This document shows, one piece after another, positions 11,145-23,649 of a stretch of 64,000 nucleotides of DNA. Position numbers and translations under genes: made by a program. Position 1 is the first letter of the stretch. Each line of letters opens with the position of its first letter. The notes beneath the pieces were generated by a model. The model searched no databases and was not told the DNA's origin. It was given only the letters and a program-made list of their open reading frames with translations. Origin of the DNA: Gonatopus flavifemur (taxonomy: Eukaryota > Arthropoda > Insecta > Hymenoptera > Dryinidae); the NCBI GenBank assembly GCA_018340375.1, contig JAFFJZ010000007.1:30416001-30480000 (forward strand), in the 5' to 3' direction.

Positions 11145-14100
11145 TTCTCTTCTCTCATCTATATTACATTTTACGGTTATCATAATAATTGAGGTTTGTT
11201 AGTATTAATGTAGACATCTTGCATCAACCCACCCATTCGCTATCATATGAAACATTCCATTTGTCGTTAATTGACTAAATAGTACCTACATACACTGCTG
11301 CAACGTGTTTCTGCTGATTTACGGCTTTCATTATCTACCTACGTGCGTCAAAGATCAAATGCGTCTGCGTGTTTGAATGAACTGCAATCAAAATTCAATT
11401 TTGTGGAAATCAGACTATGCGATGTCGTGCATTCCCGTGCATGTGCTGAGATTATTAATAAGATTGCGTATTCAAGGAATACGTATTATATGCAAAACTG
11501 AGTGTTCTTTTTTCTTAATGCAGAACAAACCGATTCTCCAAAGGTTAATCAATAAATGATGGAATTTTCCAAAGTATGTTGAATCTTTAGAGAAATCAAT
11601 ATAATTCTGTACACAAATCCTGGAAAAGGATTTCTCGATTCACTGACCGTAGCCCTATTTAAATTGTGGTTTACTTCCTAAACATGAGCCGATATTTCAT
11701 CGTCGTAAGTGGATTACCCTGTCGTGGAATTGAGTGGTTTTTTATCATCTGTATACGTTTTGACGCTGGAAACTTCTGTATGACTTCTTTTGAAAATTTA
11801 ATTTCATGTAATGTATGCATGATTCCATTGTAAAAACATTCCACATCGTCACGTAGGTTGTAATTTTAATCCGTAATGCGAATTTCACTCTCAGTTCATT
11901 CTATTTTCTTTTCTCACCCTTCTGGTGCTGTTCTAATTTCAACTTGGTATCTCTCTTTTTGGTGTACTTTCTACTCGGAATTGGAATTCTCGAGAAAAAA
12001 TCTTCATTGAAAATAATTGTCTTGTTTTTATAATTGATTCAATTATGATGTTATGTGGGAATACATGAAAATAAAATCAGTTCAAAAATATGAAGTTGTG
12101 TTAATGATTTATGTTAATTGATCTATGTATCAAAATAAGGGTTGATCATTGTTATCCCGTATGTTGAATTTAATCAAACTCGTAATATTATTCTATAATG
12201 AGACAACACGATAGAAGAATTGCATAAAATGAGTCTTTAACCAGAATTTCACAACACTTGAACTTGGACACTCGACTCAGAGTATCCGACGTCTCTAGTC
12301 TCTAGGACCCACCGCTGGAGTGACTCCGCCTCTCCTCTGTTTTTCCTTCATCTTCATTTGAAATGTGTATTCTATTTGTTGAATCATGGTTCCCTTCTTC
12401 CTCATATTTTTTCTCTTGCCTCACTATGATTTGTTCTTTTCTCATTTTCTTGAGTGGTCAGTGTCTGCGCACTTGTTATCTTTCCTTTCCATCATTTTTT
12501 ACTTTTTGCATTTTTGTCACACCATAAATTCCACCCTTCGCGCAGAGAAGTCGAGTTGACGACTTTTATTGTTTTTCTTCTATCCGCTGTTGCGTAACAA
12601 AACTTTTGTTCGATCGACAAATTCTTGAGAAGAATAATAACTTGTATCGAAAGAGATGGGGCGATTTGAAAAAACAAATTGACAAATCATATTATCGTAT
12701 ACGAGTGTGCATAAAAATCTCTACAACGATAAGGAATTCAAGTTTCTATTAAAGCTGCACGGAAAATGGGGAAACCATTATTTCAAGTAAGAATAATATA
12801 TCGAGGACTATGAAAGTACAATGATAATATTTTACAATAAAATCTGTGATGATTATCTGACTTTAGAGAAATAAATTTATCTGAGGGTATTGTGTTAGCA
12901 ACCATTATTCAGCCCGTTACTACTCCATTGTTCTCGCTTTTGGTGTCTAAAGGAATAAAATACAAATCACTTGGATGTACCCGAAGGACGATACCTCTAT
13001 CTATAATCGTTCTGTATTCAATAAATGTTCACGAGGAGAATGAATTTTCAAAGTCTTATACGAAACTATTCTCATAATCGTATACGTATTCTTTTTAAGA
13101 AATTTCCATTCCCTCGTTGCAGGCATTTTTCTTGTTTTTAAAAAGTGTACTTGTAGTTGAAGTTGAGATTCCCGACGTCTGTAGAATCGCTTGGGGCTTG
13201 TGTCAGTGTGCTCTAACAATAGCGGTGCACAGTTATGTTTCCGCACTTCTTCCATTATTACTAGCCGTCTTGTACGAAGGATTACGTTCTTTACATTTTC
13301 TTCATTTCTCATCTTATTCATGGGGGCTATCCACATCTTTGTTCTTGCCATCCTTCATTCTTCCACCTGTCGTTCGTACGACATGAAGAAATTCTTTCGG
13401 TTTTGCTTTGAAACTTATCTTCTTTGCGCAACGGAAGAACAATATCACAAATTCTCATGACTCAAGGGAATATTTACAAGATACGTGCACATGAACGTGA
13501 TTTAAAATCATATATATTCATTAAAGGATGAGTGTTGGGTTTGAAAAGCAACTTATAGTATAACATCTGATTGGGACACTGAAAAAAATTATTCTTGTTC
13601 AAGAGCAATATCAGTTGGGCTAGAGGGATTATTGACGGGTTAAGCACATGCCTGTGAAATTTTATGTGTATCAATGTGTAATATAAAAATAAATTCAGTT
13701 ACTAAGACCATATAAATTTTGTAGTTCAAAACGTTAGATCATTAGAATACGTATGCTTGATATTTGAGAATATTTTGATTATTGTCCTAAGGTAAGGATA
13801 TACCGCTCACAACTATACGAGCGCTCTCTTACAGTAATCGATAGACGTGTGAATATCGATCGATATAACGGTGTTTGTTTCTATCCTATATACACGTGCA
13901 ATGTGGAAGATTTGTTTGTAGATTCAAGAATGAGGACTCAAGATTGCTTCTAGGATGAACTCAAAATGTGAATTTTATTGTATAATGAAAGCGTGATTAA
14001 CTTACCATCCCTTTCATATGTTTTGTGATCATTAAATACATACATATAGTCACGGTTAATAATTATGATATTGTCATGTAACTTTCGTAATGTTTGCAGG

Positions 14101-14525
14101 AGAGCGATGTGCAATTTAAGTTCTTAGCATAGAGAATATGTATATTAATTGATCCTCGTCTGAAACCATTCAATATGTTCAATTGGATAAATACAGTATA
14201 CGTCGTCACATTTTTTGAAAAATTTTTGTGAGAAATGCGCTTTGTGTATACGCTTTATTCCACCAGGGAACGTACAAGTTGCTGAACATTTGATTTTCAC
14301 CGGAAAATTTTGCGAACAATATGAAATTATTTGAGGTTAGATGGGGACTAGCCCAAAACTCGCGAACAATATGTTTTAATTTTAAGGTTATTCAATCCCA
14401 TTTCGAATCAATGTAGATGGGGAATGTAGAAGTATTTGATAAACAGAGTTCCATTACGCCGGCAATTTTATAATCTGGGATTCTCCGGATTCATGTTTAG
14501 CCACCCGATCGAAAAAAACCTAAAG
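11145..14525. other. 3.4 kb with no recognised gene or element
   Basis: AT-rich sequence with no bounded repeat that I can support. The longest open frame is 116 codons on the minus strand (13001-13351); it overlaps 89-codon frames on the plus strand and resembles nothing I know. A CACGGAAAA word at 12759 could be one end of an element whose partner I did not find. Confidence 0.5.
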
Positions 14526-14527
14526 CT

Positions 14528-15922
14528 CAGTGAACACAGTTACGTAAATGTTACACAAAAACCACATAACGTTAAATAGCCGGTTACATAACTTGGGAGT
14601 CCCATGTGAGTCATATGTGATTCACAATTTCCTACTCCCTTACATAACTACGTGAGGAACAATGTTACATTACAGTTACCTGAATACAAAGCAGAACCTT
14701 TACGTAATCGGTACACCAACGTACTGGACTTTTCCAGTACATGTACTGGAAAATTAATGCTGGAAATATTCGTAAAAATTGAAAACAATTCTATTACGCG
14801 GAGTGATTTCGCATATTCCTTATGTTTCAAGATCACTGAGGAACTTGATTACTTATCTAGATGGAGAGAAATCATATCTACTCAACGAGATTCGAACCTA
14901 TATTCCTACCTGCCTACCATCTGAAACCTAAGACCTAACTGCTAAACTATGGCGCGACTTCCTGGATAGCCACCTTGGAAGTCCACATATGCTTCACATT
15001 GAGAATACACAAAAGGATAGACTTTGAGAACCTTATGCATGAATTTTATCCGCTTCAATTACGATCATTATTCGAAATCTCAATCAAGAAAACTCAGGGA
15101 ATCGAAATTATGCATTTTAATTATAAAGACTGGAATAACCATATTCCAGTACTAGCACTGGAATTTTCCAGTCAAGTTGCACCGTAAATTTCCAGTTTTT
15201 TCTCACAGTGCAACTGCAATGTAATGGCGATGTCACTTCAATTCTAAAGAATTATGTGATTATTACAAAAAAATTACATTTCTCTTGTGTTCACATCCCA
15301 GCGTCCACTGAATGGAACATTGACATAACCGTTACGTACCCAAGTAGCAGAGCAACGCCTTGAAGCACTTTGAATGCGCGTTTCTACCTGGATGAGCTGC
15401 GTAACATACAGTAATAGTTCAATCAATGTTACTTTCGGTGGTCACTGCGTATGTAGCTGAAAAAAAATACTTTCTTGATTTTATACTCATATTTCGAACA
15501 GAAATTGAATCAACATTGTGCCAATACTCACGGATTCAGTGTTCTTCTGGTTTTCTCGTTCTCTTCAGGTCACTTGCATATGTAACTACAGCGTAACATA
15601 GAAATAACAAATTGTAACGTATTATGAGCGTAGAATGTTATATCATCGCTACATTCCGAATATATAACAAAAGTATGTAACTTCTGATTTCTATGTTCTG
15701 TAATATTTACATACGGTACTACGTAACTAATATATAACAAAAATTCCAAGTCATATTTTCTGAAGGTAAATTGCCAATGTAATTGATACATAACACAGGA
15801 GTAACAAATTGTTACGTAACATGGGCGTAAAATATTATATAATTATCACATCACATATATATAACAGGGTTCAGTAACTTGTGATTACTGTGTTATGTAA
15901 CATTTACATATGGTGTTCACTG
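14528..15922. mobile_element. 1.4-kb element with CAGTGAACAC ends, host of E2
   Basis: Left end CAGTGAACACAGTTACGTAAATGTTAC; right end is the inverse of CAGTGAACACCATATGTAAATGTTACATAAC. Interior words such as GTTACGTAA and TATATAACA repeat many times. E2 lies inside it, which makes this the older of the two. Non-coding. Confidence 0.7.
14720..15210 (-). mobile_element. Element E2, inverted truncated relative of E1
   Basis: The right end, read on the minus strand, is CACTGTGAGAAAAAACTGG followed by AATTTACGGTGCAACTTGACTGG, matching the start of E1 closely. The other end stops near 14720 at a CAGTACATGTACTGG block, so about 190 bases of the E1 end are missing. The tRNA-like segment (14880-14961, minus strand) has AGTTTAGCAGTTAGGTCTTA and a good B box, GGTTCGAATCTCG. 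Confidence 0.75.
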
Positions 15923-15924
15923 GG

Positions 15925-17040
15925 AGGGGTCCTCATGGGAACCCTCGAGGGTTCCCAGATGGGATCCCATAAGGGTACCCCTGGGAATTTGGCACAAACA
16001 TTTTTTGCCTGGCACCTATCTGGGAACCCTTGTGGGACTTTATATAAGACATTGTATTCAACATAGAATCTTATAATTGGTCAAAATTTTTTGAAATTTC
16101 ATACTTTCCGTATATACTTCATACTTGCGAAATAAATTTTCAATTTACCCAACTGTGAATAAAATTAATTTATATATAATTGAACTTAAAATATTAAAAC
16201 GAACAAATTATGAAAAGGTACGTGCAATTATTCATGTTTGAAATTATAATTCTATTCAAACATGAGGGGTATTTCTAGTTTCTCTATTTTCACAGGGGGA
16301 GGTATTCAATATTTCCATCATCAAAATTCAGGGCAGCGTTATGATATTAGAGTTTACACCAGATGAAATCAATATCGATAATGTGTGGTCACTAGAATTT
16401 TTATTGAATCCTTATAATCAAACTGTATTTTTTCGAATTAAAATTACAAATATATATTTTATATTTATCAACATATTTAATTTCAAGTATTTGTTTTTAC
16501 AATACAAAAGTACGTTAGATGAAAACGTATGTTAAGCTGTACCTTTGAATTTTACACATTCTAAACTTTATTCACATCAACTTCAGGAAAATTAGGCTGT
16601 TTGAAACATGAACATGAATCATCCTGCACCACCGAAAATTGCTGTCAGATCCACTCAAAAAATAGTTGCCAGAGCTATCAAAAAGATATCAATTATTGGT
16701 AAACTAATGTAACACGTTTTTGGAAAATATTTCAGTATCAAAAGAGATCACTGGGCTACTGTTGCGAACAGTATTCGTCCACCATTGTTCATACTGATCA
16801 AACTCATCTTTTCAGTCATCTAAGTTCTTATTAGGGGAGATTTAATCTGAGTATTTAGAATCAAACGGTTCAAAAACACTTCATGTAGGATCTTACATGA
16901 GCTCCCACGTGGGATCCCATAAGGGTTCCTAGATGGGTTTTGGTCATAATTTTTGTGCCAAATTCCCAGGGGAACACCTATGGGATCTTATCTGGGAACT
17001 CTTATGGGAACCATGGACGGTTCCTATGAAGGATCCCTTG
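15925..17040. mobile_element. 1.1-kb element with ~75-bp GC-rich inverted ends
   Basis: The left edge contains TTCCCAGATGGGATCCCATA, GGGTACCCCTGGGAATTTGG and CACAAA. The right edge (about 16960-17040) contains the same blocks inverted, TTTGTGCCAAATTCCCAGGGG and ATGGGATCTTATCTGGGAAC. Further GGATCCCATAAGGGTTCC words sit near 16910. The interior is AT-rich and non-coding. It directly abuts the 14528-15922 element. Confidence 0.75.
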
Positions 17041-17044
17041 AGGT

Positions 17045-20040
17045 TTTCTTTTGATCGGGCATATGGTCTGTGATGTTTAGCTGTATAAACTATATCCATT
17101 CTGAAGTCAAATAAATTACTGTACACAATATTCATATCCTTGTGACAGGTGTACGACTAGGCTGTTTTCAAAACAACCCGTGAGTTTGGCTGAGACTATG
17201 TAAATTTCAACTTGATTCTCTAAGAAAAACGGGAGAGGGAAAGAAAACATGTATTTTTTTTCTCAACACAATCGGCAGGGTTTTTGTTTATATGAACAGA
17301 GTTTCGAATAATAATTTGAAATATTGAAAAAATTGGCTGAACATAGAAATTCCTACTTAGAAAGCTTTGCTGTTTTTATTTTTGCCCTGATGAATTATGG
17401 GGACCCATGCAGATCAGAAAATCTGTAAAATTTCCAGAGATTCTCAGTGAAGAGTTGTTTAGAGGATTCCCAGAGATGTTCATAGTTTTTCAGAGAGTTT
17501 CGGTGATTTTCACAAAACTTCAGAGTTCTGTAGAGAAATTTGCAGATATTCAGAAAAATTTTGATTGAAACAACATGCCCGATGAATCGAAGTTTTTCGA
17601 AATTTTTCAAATACTTCTAAGGGGTTCTTCAGAGTTTTACAAAATTTTCATGGTTTTTTAGATTTTTCAAGATTTTTGAAGGGTTTCTTAGAGTTTCTCT
17701 CAGTGAGATATAGAGTTTTGGAGTGAAATTCAGAGAATTTCTTCAATCAGAACAACTTCCCCGCTGATTCTTTCTACTTACACGTTTTCTGTGTACAAAA
17801 TTTGCTTATTTTTTCTGTTATCTCTAACCAGGAGGTTGTGAACAACTATTCATGGTAATTCAAGAATAGTTGCGTTTCCTCAAGATATGCTTAGAGAATT
17901 TTTTCATTATTTTTATCGTAGTAGGGATTAAGAATTTCTCTCAGTGTAGAATATTCCACAATCTGCGGTCGTCAAGTACGCGCGCATTGAATTTCATAGC
18001 TTCTTTTTTTGGAAGAACCCTTTTGTCTTTTTATAACGTTTTAAATGCTCCAAGAATCATCCGCGAGTATTTGGAACAAAAGTCTATTGAAAAATGTTCC
18101 CGTGAAACTTTCATAAAAATATGCGCAGTTTTTCCAACGGTATAAATTGAATCATATCAACGCACTTGATATCACAATCCTGCAATAAAGTAGGATCTGG
18201 TCCCCGAAAGTGAACAATGTGTGCATGTCATGAACTTGGTCTTATTGCGCTTATCTGTTACGTTTGCACATCTTTACTATGGATCATAACTCGCAGAGTT
18301 AACGGTGTAACTATATCTAGATTATATGTGAAGTTTATATAGGCTTTCGTTACTGACCTTTCCATTGTTCTTGCATTCATTTTGACATATTTTCTCTGTT
18401 CAGTTTGCTTCTTTTTTGGTATTTCATTCCACACTTTTACTCATTTGCATAAAAAAGTTAAAAGTGACTGCTTCATCTCAAAAAACGATAACGATGTGAA
18501 TTTCTCTCATATTTTCTTCCCACTTCTACATATTATTTCATATTCATGTGAGTTGATTTATTTCTTCAGAGGAATCGCTCTCACGTTAATGAAAATTCCT
18601 CATTTATGTGGAGAAAAGTGCTTCAATTTTTATAATATCACATTGAGGATATGTCTACAATAGGAAGTTATTTACCGGTCTTGAACGTTCCTATATTTCT
18701 TAATATCAAGCAAAGTCATTTTCACTTCACCAGATGTTATTGTGATTCAAAATTACATTTCCAGTATATTATGGATTTGTTAGAAGGATTTGGAATTCAC
18801 TGATGGGAATGTTCTTTTGAAGTAAACACCACTACATTGTGTGAAGATTAAGGTGTGGAAATACGGTAGTTTTTTGAGCCTGTTGTTCGATCCGTTTTTC
18901 TTGTTTTTGAACAAGTGGGTTCACACGTGAAAAGATAATTCATAATAGGGAAGTCCCAAAATCTTCCTAAGAATCCCTGGAACATCCCATGATGACGAAA
19001 TCTGTATTTCACATTCTTCGTGATTTGAATCTTAAATTAGAATGGTCTAAACTTAAACTAGCCTGTTAACATACTAGTCTCGTTACAATTTTTTCACGGA
19101 ATTCAAAGAAAGATATCATGTTCGAAAAAGAGGGTCACTTTAACGTGATGATAGATGTGGAAATAAAAAAAATGTTGGGAAACTTCGGTTCTTAATCAAA
19201 ACACGTTATGCCACTTCGTGCACTCCGTCAAGAAAATTCACAATACTTTTGCAGTCTTTTGTCTCAATTTCAGAAACTGGACATCATATAAATTCTGAAA
19301 TTTCACATGTTCTTTATATAATGAGATCTAATAAATGATTCGGATATATTTTATGTGTACTCTGGAGAATCATTGGAAATTTCATTTAAGAAATCTGGCA
19401 CTTTCCTTCACATTTTGAAAGATTCAACATTCTTAAGACAGAGTATTCTTCAAAGTGAGACAGAAATATTTTGGTTTTGTTGGAAAAATCAAAATAATAA
19501 ATAACTCCCTCATGATCGAGGAACAGGATCTACCACTGAAGAGTTAGGGAAGAATGCACATAAATTTCATAATGCAGAAATTATAACAGCGAAAGTTTAT
19601 TTTGATGCGACAGCACTTCAATCAAAAATTATAGTACGCAAAGAGAAATTTGATTGGAAAAATTACTATTTCATTCGTGCACTAGAATTATTGGAAAACA
19701 AGAGGAATTTGTAAAATGAATGTATCATTTAGCATGAACATAGTGAATCATCACAAGTAAAACTCTAGACTATTTCATCGTGATATATTGATTAAATGTT
19801 TCTCACAGTTGACATAGTTGTAACATTTGATAGACAATTCAGACAGCGCACTGTGCAATATGAGTTTCTTCTCCTAAAGGTAGAATTTCGTTTGATGGAT
19901 ATAAAGTGTCCGCATCCATTGTACACTGGATAAAATATTTATTTGTTCTCTCTCTATAAAATATTTATTTGTAAGAATGAAATATTCGACTGCATGCAAA
20001 AATTGATTACTTGTTGGCTAATAAATTATTCAGTTACAAG
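17045..20040. other. 3 kb mostly unassigned; diverged CAGAG-rich repeat at 17395-17760
   Basis: From 17395 to 17760 the sequence cycles through words like TTCAGAGA, GATTTTCAC and TTCTTAGAG, similar in texture to the 511-bp repeat near 28 kb but too diverged to align by eye. The rest shows no gene, RNA or bounded repeat. Open frames do not exceed 93 codons and are not recognised. Confidence 0.45.
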
Positions 20041-20044
20041 ATCA

Positions 20045-20283
20045 CACGGAAAAAGAAGATGGATAAATTTACCATTTCGGATTCCAACGCGTCGCTTCGA
20101 GTCTTCGAATGGGAATTTTTACAAAATATATTGTCAAATAATTCACATTATAAGACAAAAATAGATTTCTCTCTTATGATGTGAATTATTTGACAATATA
20201 TTTTACAAAAATTTCCATTTAATGGCTCAAAAAGACGTGTTGTCACCCTGCATGGTAACTTTTCACATTTTCTTTTTTCCGTG
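20045..20283. mobile_element. Foldback element with CACGG ends
   Basis: Starts CACGGAAAAAGAAGATGG and ends CTTTTTTCCGTG. The centre is a long palindrome: AATATATTGTCAAATAATTC, ACATTATAAGA and the inverse after 20160. Non-coding. Flanks are CA on both sides rather than TA. Confidence 0.85.
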
Positions 20284-21094
20284 CAATTCATTTGGGGCAA
20301 GCATTCCATTATTTGACTTGATTGAATATGCAATTAATTCAAAAGAATATGTTATGGAGGGAGGACAAATAAACTATTTATTCGGTTGAAAGAAATTTCT
20401 TTGCAGTGTAACCAAAAAAGTTGGGTTTCATATTTGTTAGATTTATCGAAGATCACGTATTTTAATACACAACAGGTACGGAATGAAACGGAAAGTCCAT
20501 TCACACAAAGGCAATTATCCAAATAATACATGCGGGTTAAATTTTTTATAAACGAATTAAAAAAATCACTACCCACATAGCACACAATGTCTCAGTAATA
20601 TTCTCAGAATACCACAAATATCTCACTCGAAATATTCTATGTTAAATATTTCTACGAGATTCCATAGATATTGTGGATAGAATATTTCATTACAAATATT
20701 TTGAGAATCTTGCAATTGAAATATTGCACATATGATGGTCTGCAATGTTCTGGGAATCTATGACCCAGGCAAGTCATACCAAGACTGACATTGGACCATG
20801 ACTGGCGTCAAGCCCGGTATGCCAAGTCTCGTGAGCCTAGCCTTGGCCAATGCTTGGCTCACCGAAGCTGACTAAGCGTTGACAGAGCCTTAGATACCAA
20901 TGATAGGATTAAGCGTATTTCGCTGCGTTTGGTTTATTTTTCGTCCACCAAGCCTCAATCGACACTTGGCTCGCCGTAAGTCTAGGTATAGTCACATGAC
21001 GTGAACTTAGAATTTATTCGCATTTCAGAAACTTGAAAGATTATACGCCTGAATGTACGTCAAAGCCCAAATACGAGTATCCTCACAACGTCTT

Positions 21095-21180
21095 CCCAGA
21101 TAACACAAGAGTCTTAATAGAGTTCTTTATGAATCCATTCCATTAATTCTGAACTCTTTTAGAACTGCTGTGCTATTTAG
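21095..21180. mobile_element. 86-bp CCCAGATAACACA mini-element
   Basis: CCCAGATAACACAAGAGTC at the left is paired with GAACTCTTTTAGAACTGC and TGTGCTATTTAG at the right. The last base positions are eroded. Non-coding and nested in the larger element. Confidence 0.6.
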
Positions 21181-21604
21181 ACTAAAGTGACTATATCAAA
21201 ATCCAATATTCCGAAATTTCATGTGTCGGAATATATTATATTCAATCAAGCTTGGATGCCAATAAGCAAACTATCCTATTCGTTGAGGTTGATTGTATAT
21301 CAATCATGGCACCAATATCGATTCAAAACATAAAACCAATATCGAATCTTGATATTGAACCAAGCTTGGATGCCAAGCGTTGAACATTGTTATCATCCCA
21401 GACATTAATCTAATTTGGTGCCAATATTGGTAACCATGCTAGACTCAATGTTGACTAGCATTGGCTTAAGCTTGACACCGAGCTTGGTACATTTGTCAAC
21501 GCATACCTGGAGATGAGGGATATTCCGTGTTTGTCGCAATAATAATATTTCAGTAGCAATATTTTATGTGGCAGTAAGAATGTTTATTCATCAGACCCGG
21601 TACT

Positions 21605-21960
21605 TACTTGTTAGTAAAATTTACAAGTCGAGGGCGAAAGAAACCTCTCTCCCACGACTTATTCAATTTCAGTTCCAGATGATTCTGAATTGATTGGTCT
21701 ATATCCCACGGAAACGAATTTATCAGAAACACATCATTATGATGATGAACAGTAGCACTTTGAGGGCATTGAAGTCATCTCAGGGATTAGCTGAGGTGAT
21801 AAAGGCTTCGTCTATGACTCGGAGAATTGGGGTTCGATCCTCACGGAGGGAACTTTCCTAATAATCGACTTTCAATGTGTATTCCTCTCACAAAGCCATC
21901 CAAATCATATTCTATACAACATTTGTAGATGAATTCACTCTAGAGAAAATTTTTTTTTCA
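21605..21960 (+). repeat. tRNA-like composite repeat (SINE2), copy 1
   Basis: The 5' part (21605-21720) is an inverted-orientation match to the 141-bp unit at 27.5-27.9 kb (CTCTCCCACGACTTATTC, GATTCTGAATTGATTGGTCTATA). It is followed by an A-box-like GGGATTAGCTGAGGTGATAAAGGC and a clear B box GGGGTTCGATCCTC at 21829-21842. A tail ending in GAGAAAATTTTTTTTTC follows. The tail is also recognisable after the copy near 39.7 kb. Confidence 0.75.
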
Positions 21961-22189
21961 CCAAAAGCAGTATTTTGTGCTATTGTCACTACACGTCATT
22001 ATGAGATGTTTTCCTGTATAAAATATCCCTGACGTGATCTCAGCAATATTTCAGAATGTCACAAAGATGTTGACATAAGACATTCTGGAGATATTCTGAC
22101 AATCTTCTTGAGATGTTCGCCAGAATATTGCATATTTGAAATATAATATTCTGGTAATGTCATTGAGACATTTTGTGTGATGTGGGATA

Positions 22190-23515
22190 ATTAGCACCAA
22201 TTCATCTAGAAATTATTGCTGTACTGTCCTTGAGATCTTCTTATTGGAGCGTACAATGTGGAGAATATTTGTTGAATTCGCATTGTAAAAGATATTTGTG
22301 AATTCCCAAAACGAAAAGGATGTTGGGAAACTTATGGATTCGTAAATTTCCAGATTATTTAGGAATCCACAAATTTTTGTGAATTCCCGAAAAATTATTG
22401 TGATTTTTGTCAACTGACAAACATTTTTTGAGATCTTGCCCAAATTGCCTGTGAATTTACTAAAAAATGTTTGTCCAAAAACTTCCAAACTTCTTTTGGA
22501 AATTTTCTTAAAGGCGCCCCCTCCCACCCCCCCCAAAAAAATGGTGGCAGCAAAGTTCTTCCATGGAAGGGAACTCATGTTCATATTTCATCACAATACT
22601 TCATCTTTATCCACAATTATTATTCATGCATTATTTTTCATGAATGGAAAATTTTCATTCTGTGTTGTTCTTCGAAAAATATTGTATTTCCCAATAAGTC
22701 CAATTATTTTCATGATAATATTTATTAAAACATCAGTATATTCAAACTTTACAACGACATCATTCTATTGGATACATTTTCCTCTTGCTTCTACCTTCCG
22801 TTATATCTTCCCTATTTTAGCTATGCCCTCGAGGGAAAGTTCTTATCAAGCGACCCTGAAGGAAGGTGATTTTCCCGAATTTTATCTTCCATATAAGAAA
22901 GTAAATAAAAAAACTTTAGTTTTTTGAAACTTATTTATTGAATCTTCAGGTACATACAAAGGTTTTTTTTTAAACGAAACATAATGCCACGAAAATTGTT
23001 TACACGTGTTCAAACGTGACCGTCTAAAAAATAAGTGACCAATCGGTCTGCACTGTCACATTTGTGGAAACTATTTCAAATCAAGAACCGACAATTTTTT
23101 GATGAAATATGATATATTTGTTACAGGTTGTACCAATAACACCAATAAAAAGTCAGAAATTGGAAAAATGGCGCACATGCAAATTTTTGGTAGTATTTTT
23201 TCCTTTCTTTTCTGCTCTTCAAAGTGCTGTTTCGAATAAAAAGAAGAGCGAATATGATTTGCTTTCAGGTTCATCCTCCAATAAATTCAATATACTTTAA
23301 AATGAAACAAAGAGAGCGATTTATTCTGTAGTGTCCCTGTTGGAAATGGAAACTGAAATTAAGTGAAAACAAGGAGTATTGTGAAGCGTAACAGAAACGT
23401 TGATACAAACTGAACAAAGAGTGAATAAAACAGATTCGAGGAGTATTTGAAGCGAAGTTTGGAACAAAGAAAGCTTATAAAAATCAACGCTTCGTGAAGG
23501 GTATACACAATATAA
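22190..23515. other. Unassigned; contains a 163-codon open frame
   Basis: The plus-strand frame at 22436-22927 (163 codons) is among the longest in the window. Its product would be rich in F, I and P with no domain I recognise, and an overlapping minus-strand frame (22213-22584) is almost as plausible. The stretch also holds a run of C and A at 22517-22541. I see no repeat boundaries. Confidence 0.4.
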
Positions 23516-23534
23516 GAGGATGAAAATTCTGACC

Positions 23535-23610
23535 ACTTGGCGAGATTTGAACCAATGACTCTCACCATTTCAGTGAACGTCGTACTTGCGGAGCCATGGG
23601 ATGCTATGAT
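23535..23610 (-). repeat. Isolated tRNA-like segment
   Basis: On the minus strand, CCATGGCTCCGCAAGTACGA resembles an A-box region and ATTGGTTCAAATCTCGCC a B box, about 50 bases apart. No cloverleaf or acceptor stem is evident. It differs from the other tRNA-like segments in the window and I see no second copy here. Confidence 0.5.
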
Positions 23611-23649
23611 TTTTAATAATTTGAAAACGATACTTGAAGTCATTTGACT

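Larger units (their letters stand above)
20572..22186. mobile_element. 1.6-kb element with CCCACATAGCACA ends
   Basis: Left end CCCACATAGCACACAATGTCTCA; the inverse of the right end is CCCACATCACACAAAATGTCTCA. Both sub-ends share AATATTCT and GAATATTGCA words. Inside it lie a block full of CCAAGCTTGG-like words (20764-21511), a small CCCAGATAACACA element (21095-21180) and a tRNA-like composite (21605-21960). No coding sequence seen. Confidence 0.75.

Noticed and set aside
13001..13351. 116-codon minus-strand frame
   Set aside because: Basic, Arg/Lys-rich composition mirrors plus-strand frames of similar length (13117-13386 and 13191-13460); no family recognised.
22436..22927. 163-codon open frame as a possible host gene
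   Set aside because: Low-complexity F/I/P composition, a competing frame on the other strand, no domain or splice signals recognised. In 64 kb of AT-rich DNA a few frames of this length by chance are not surprising.
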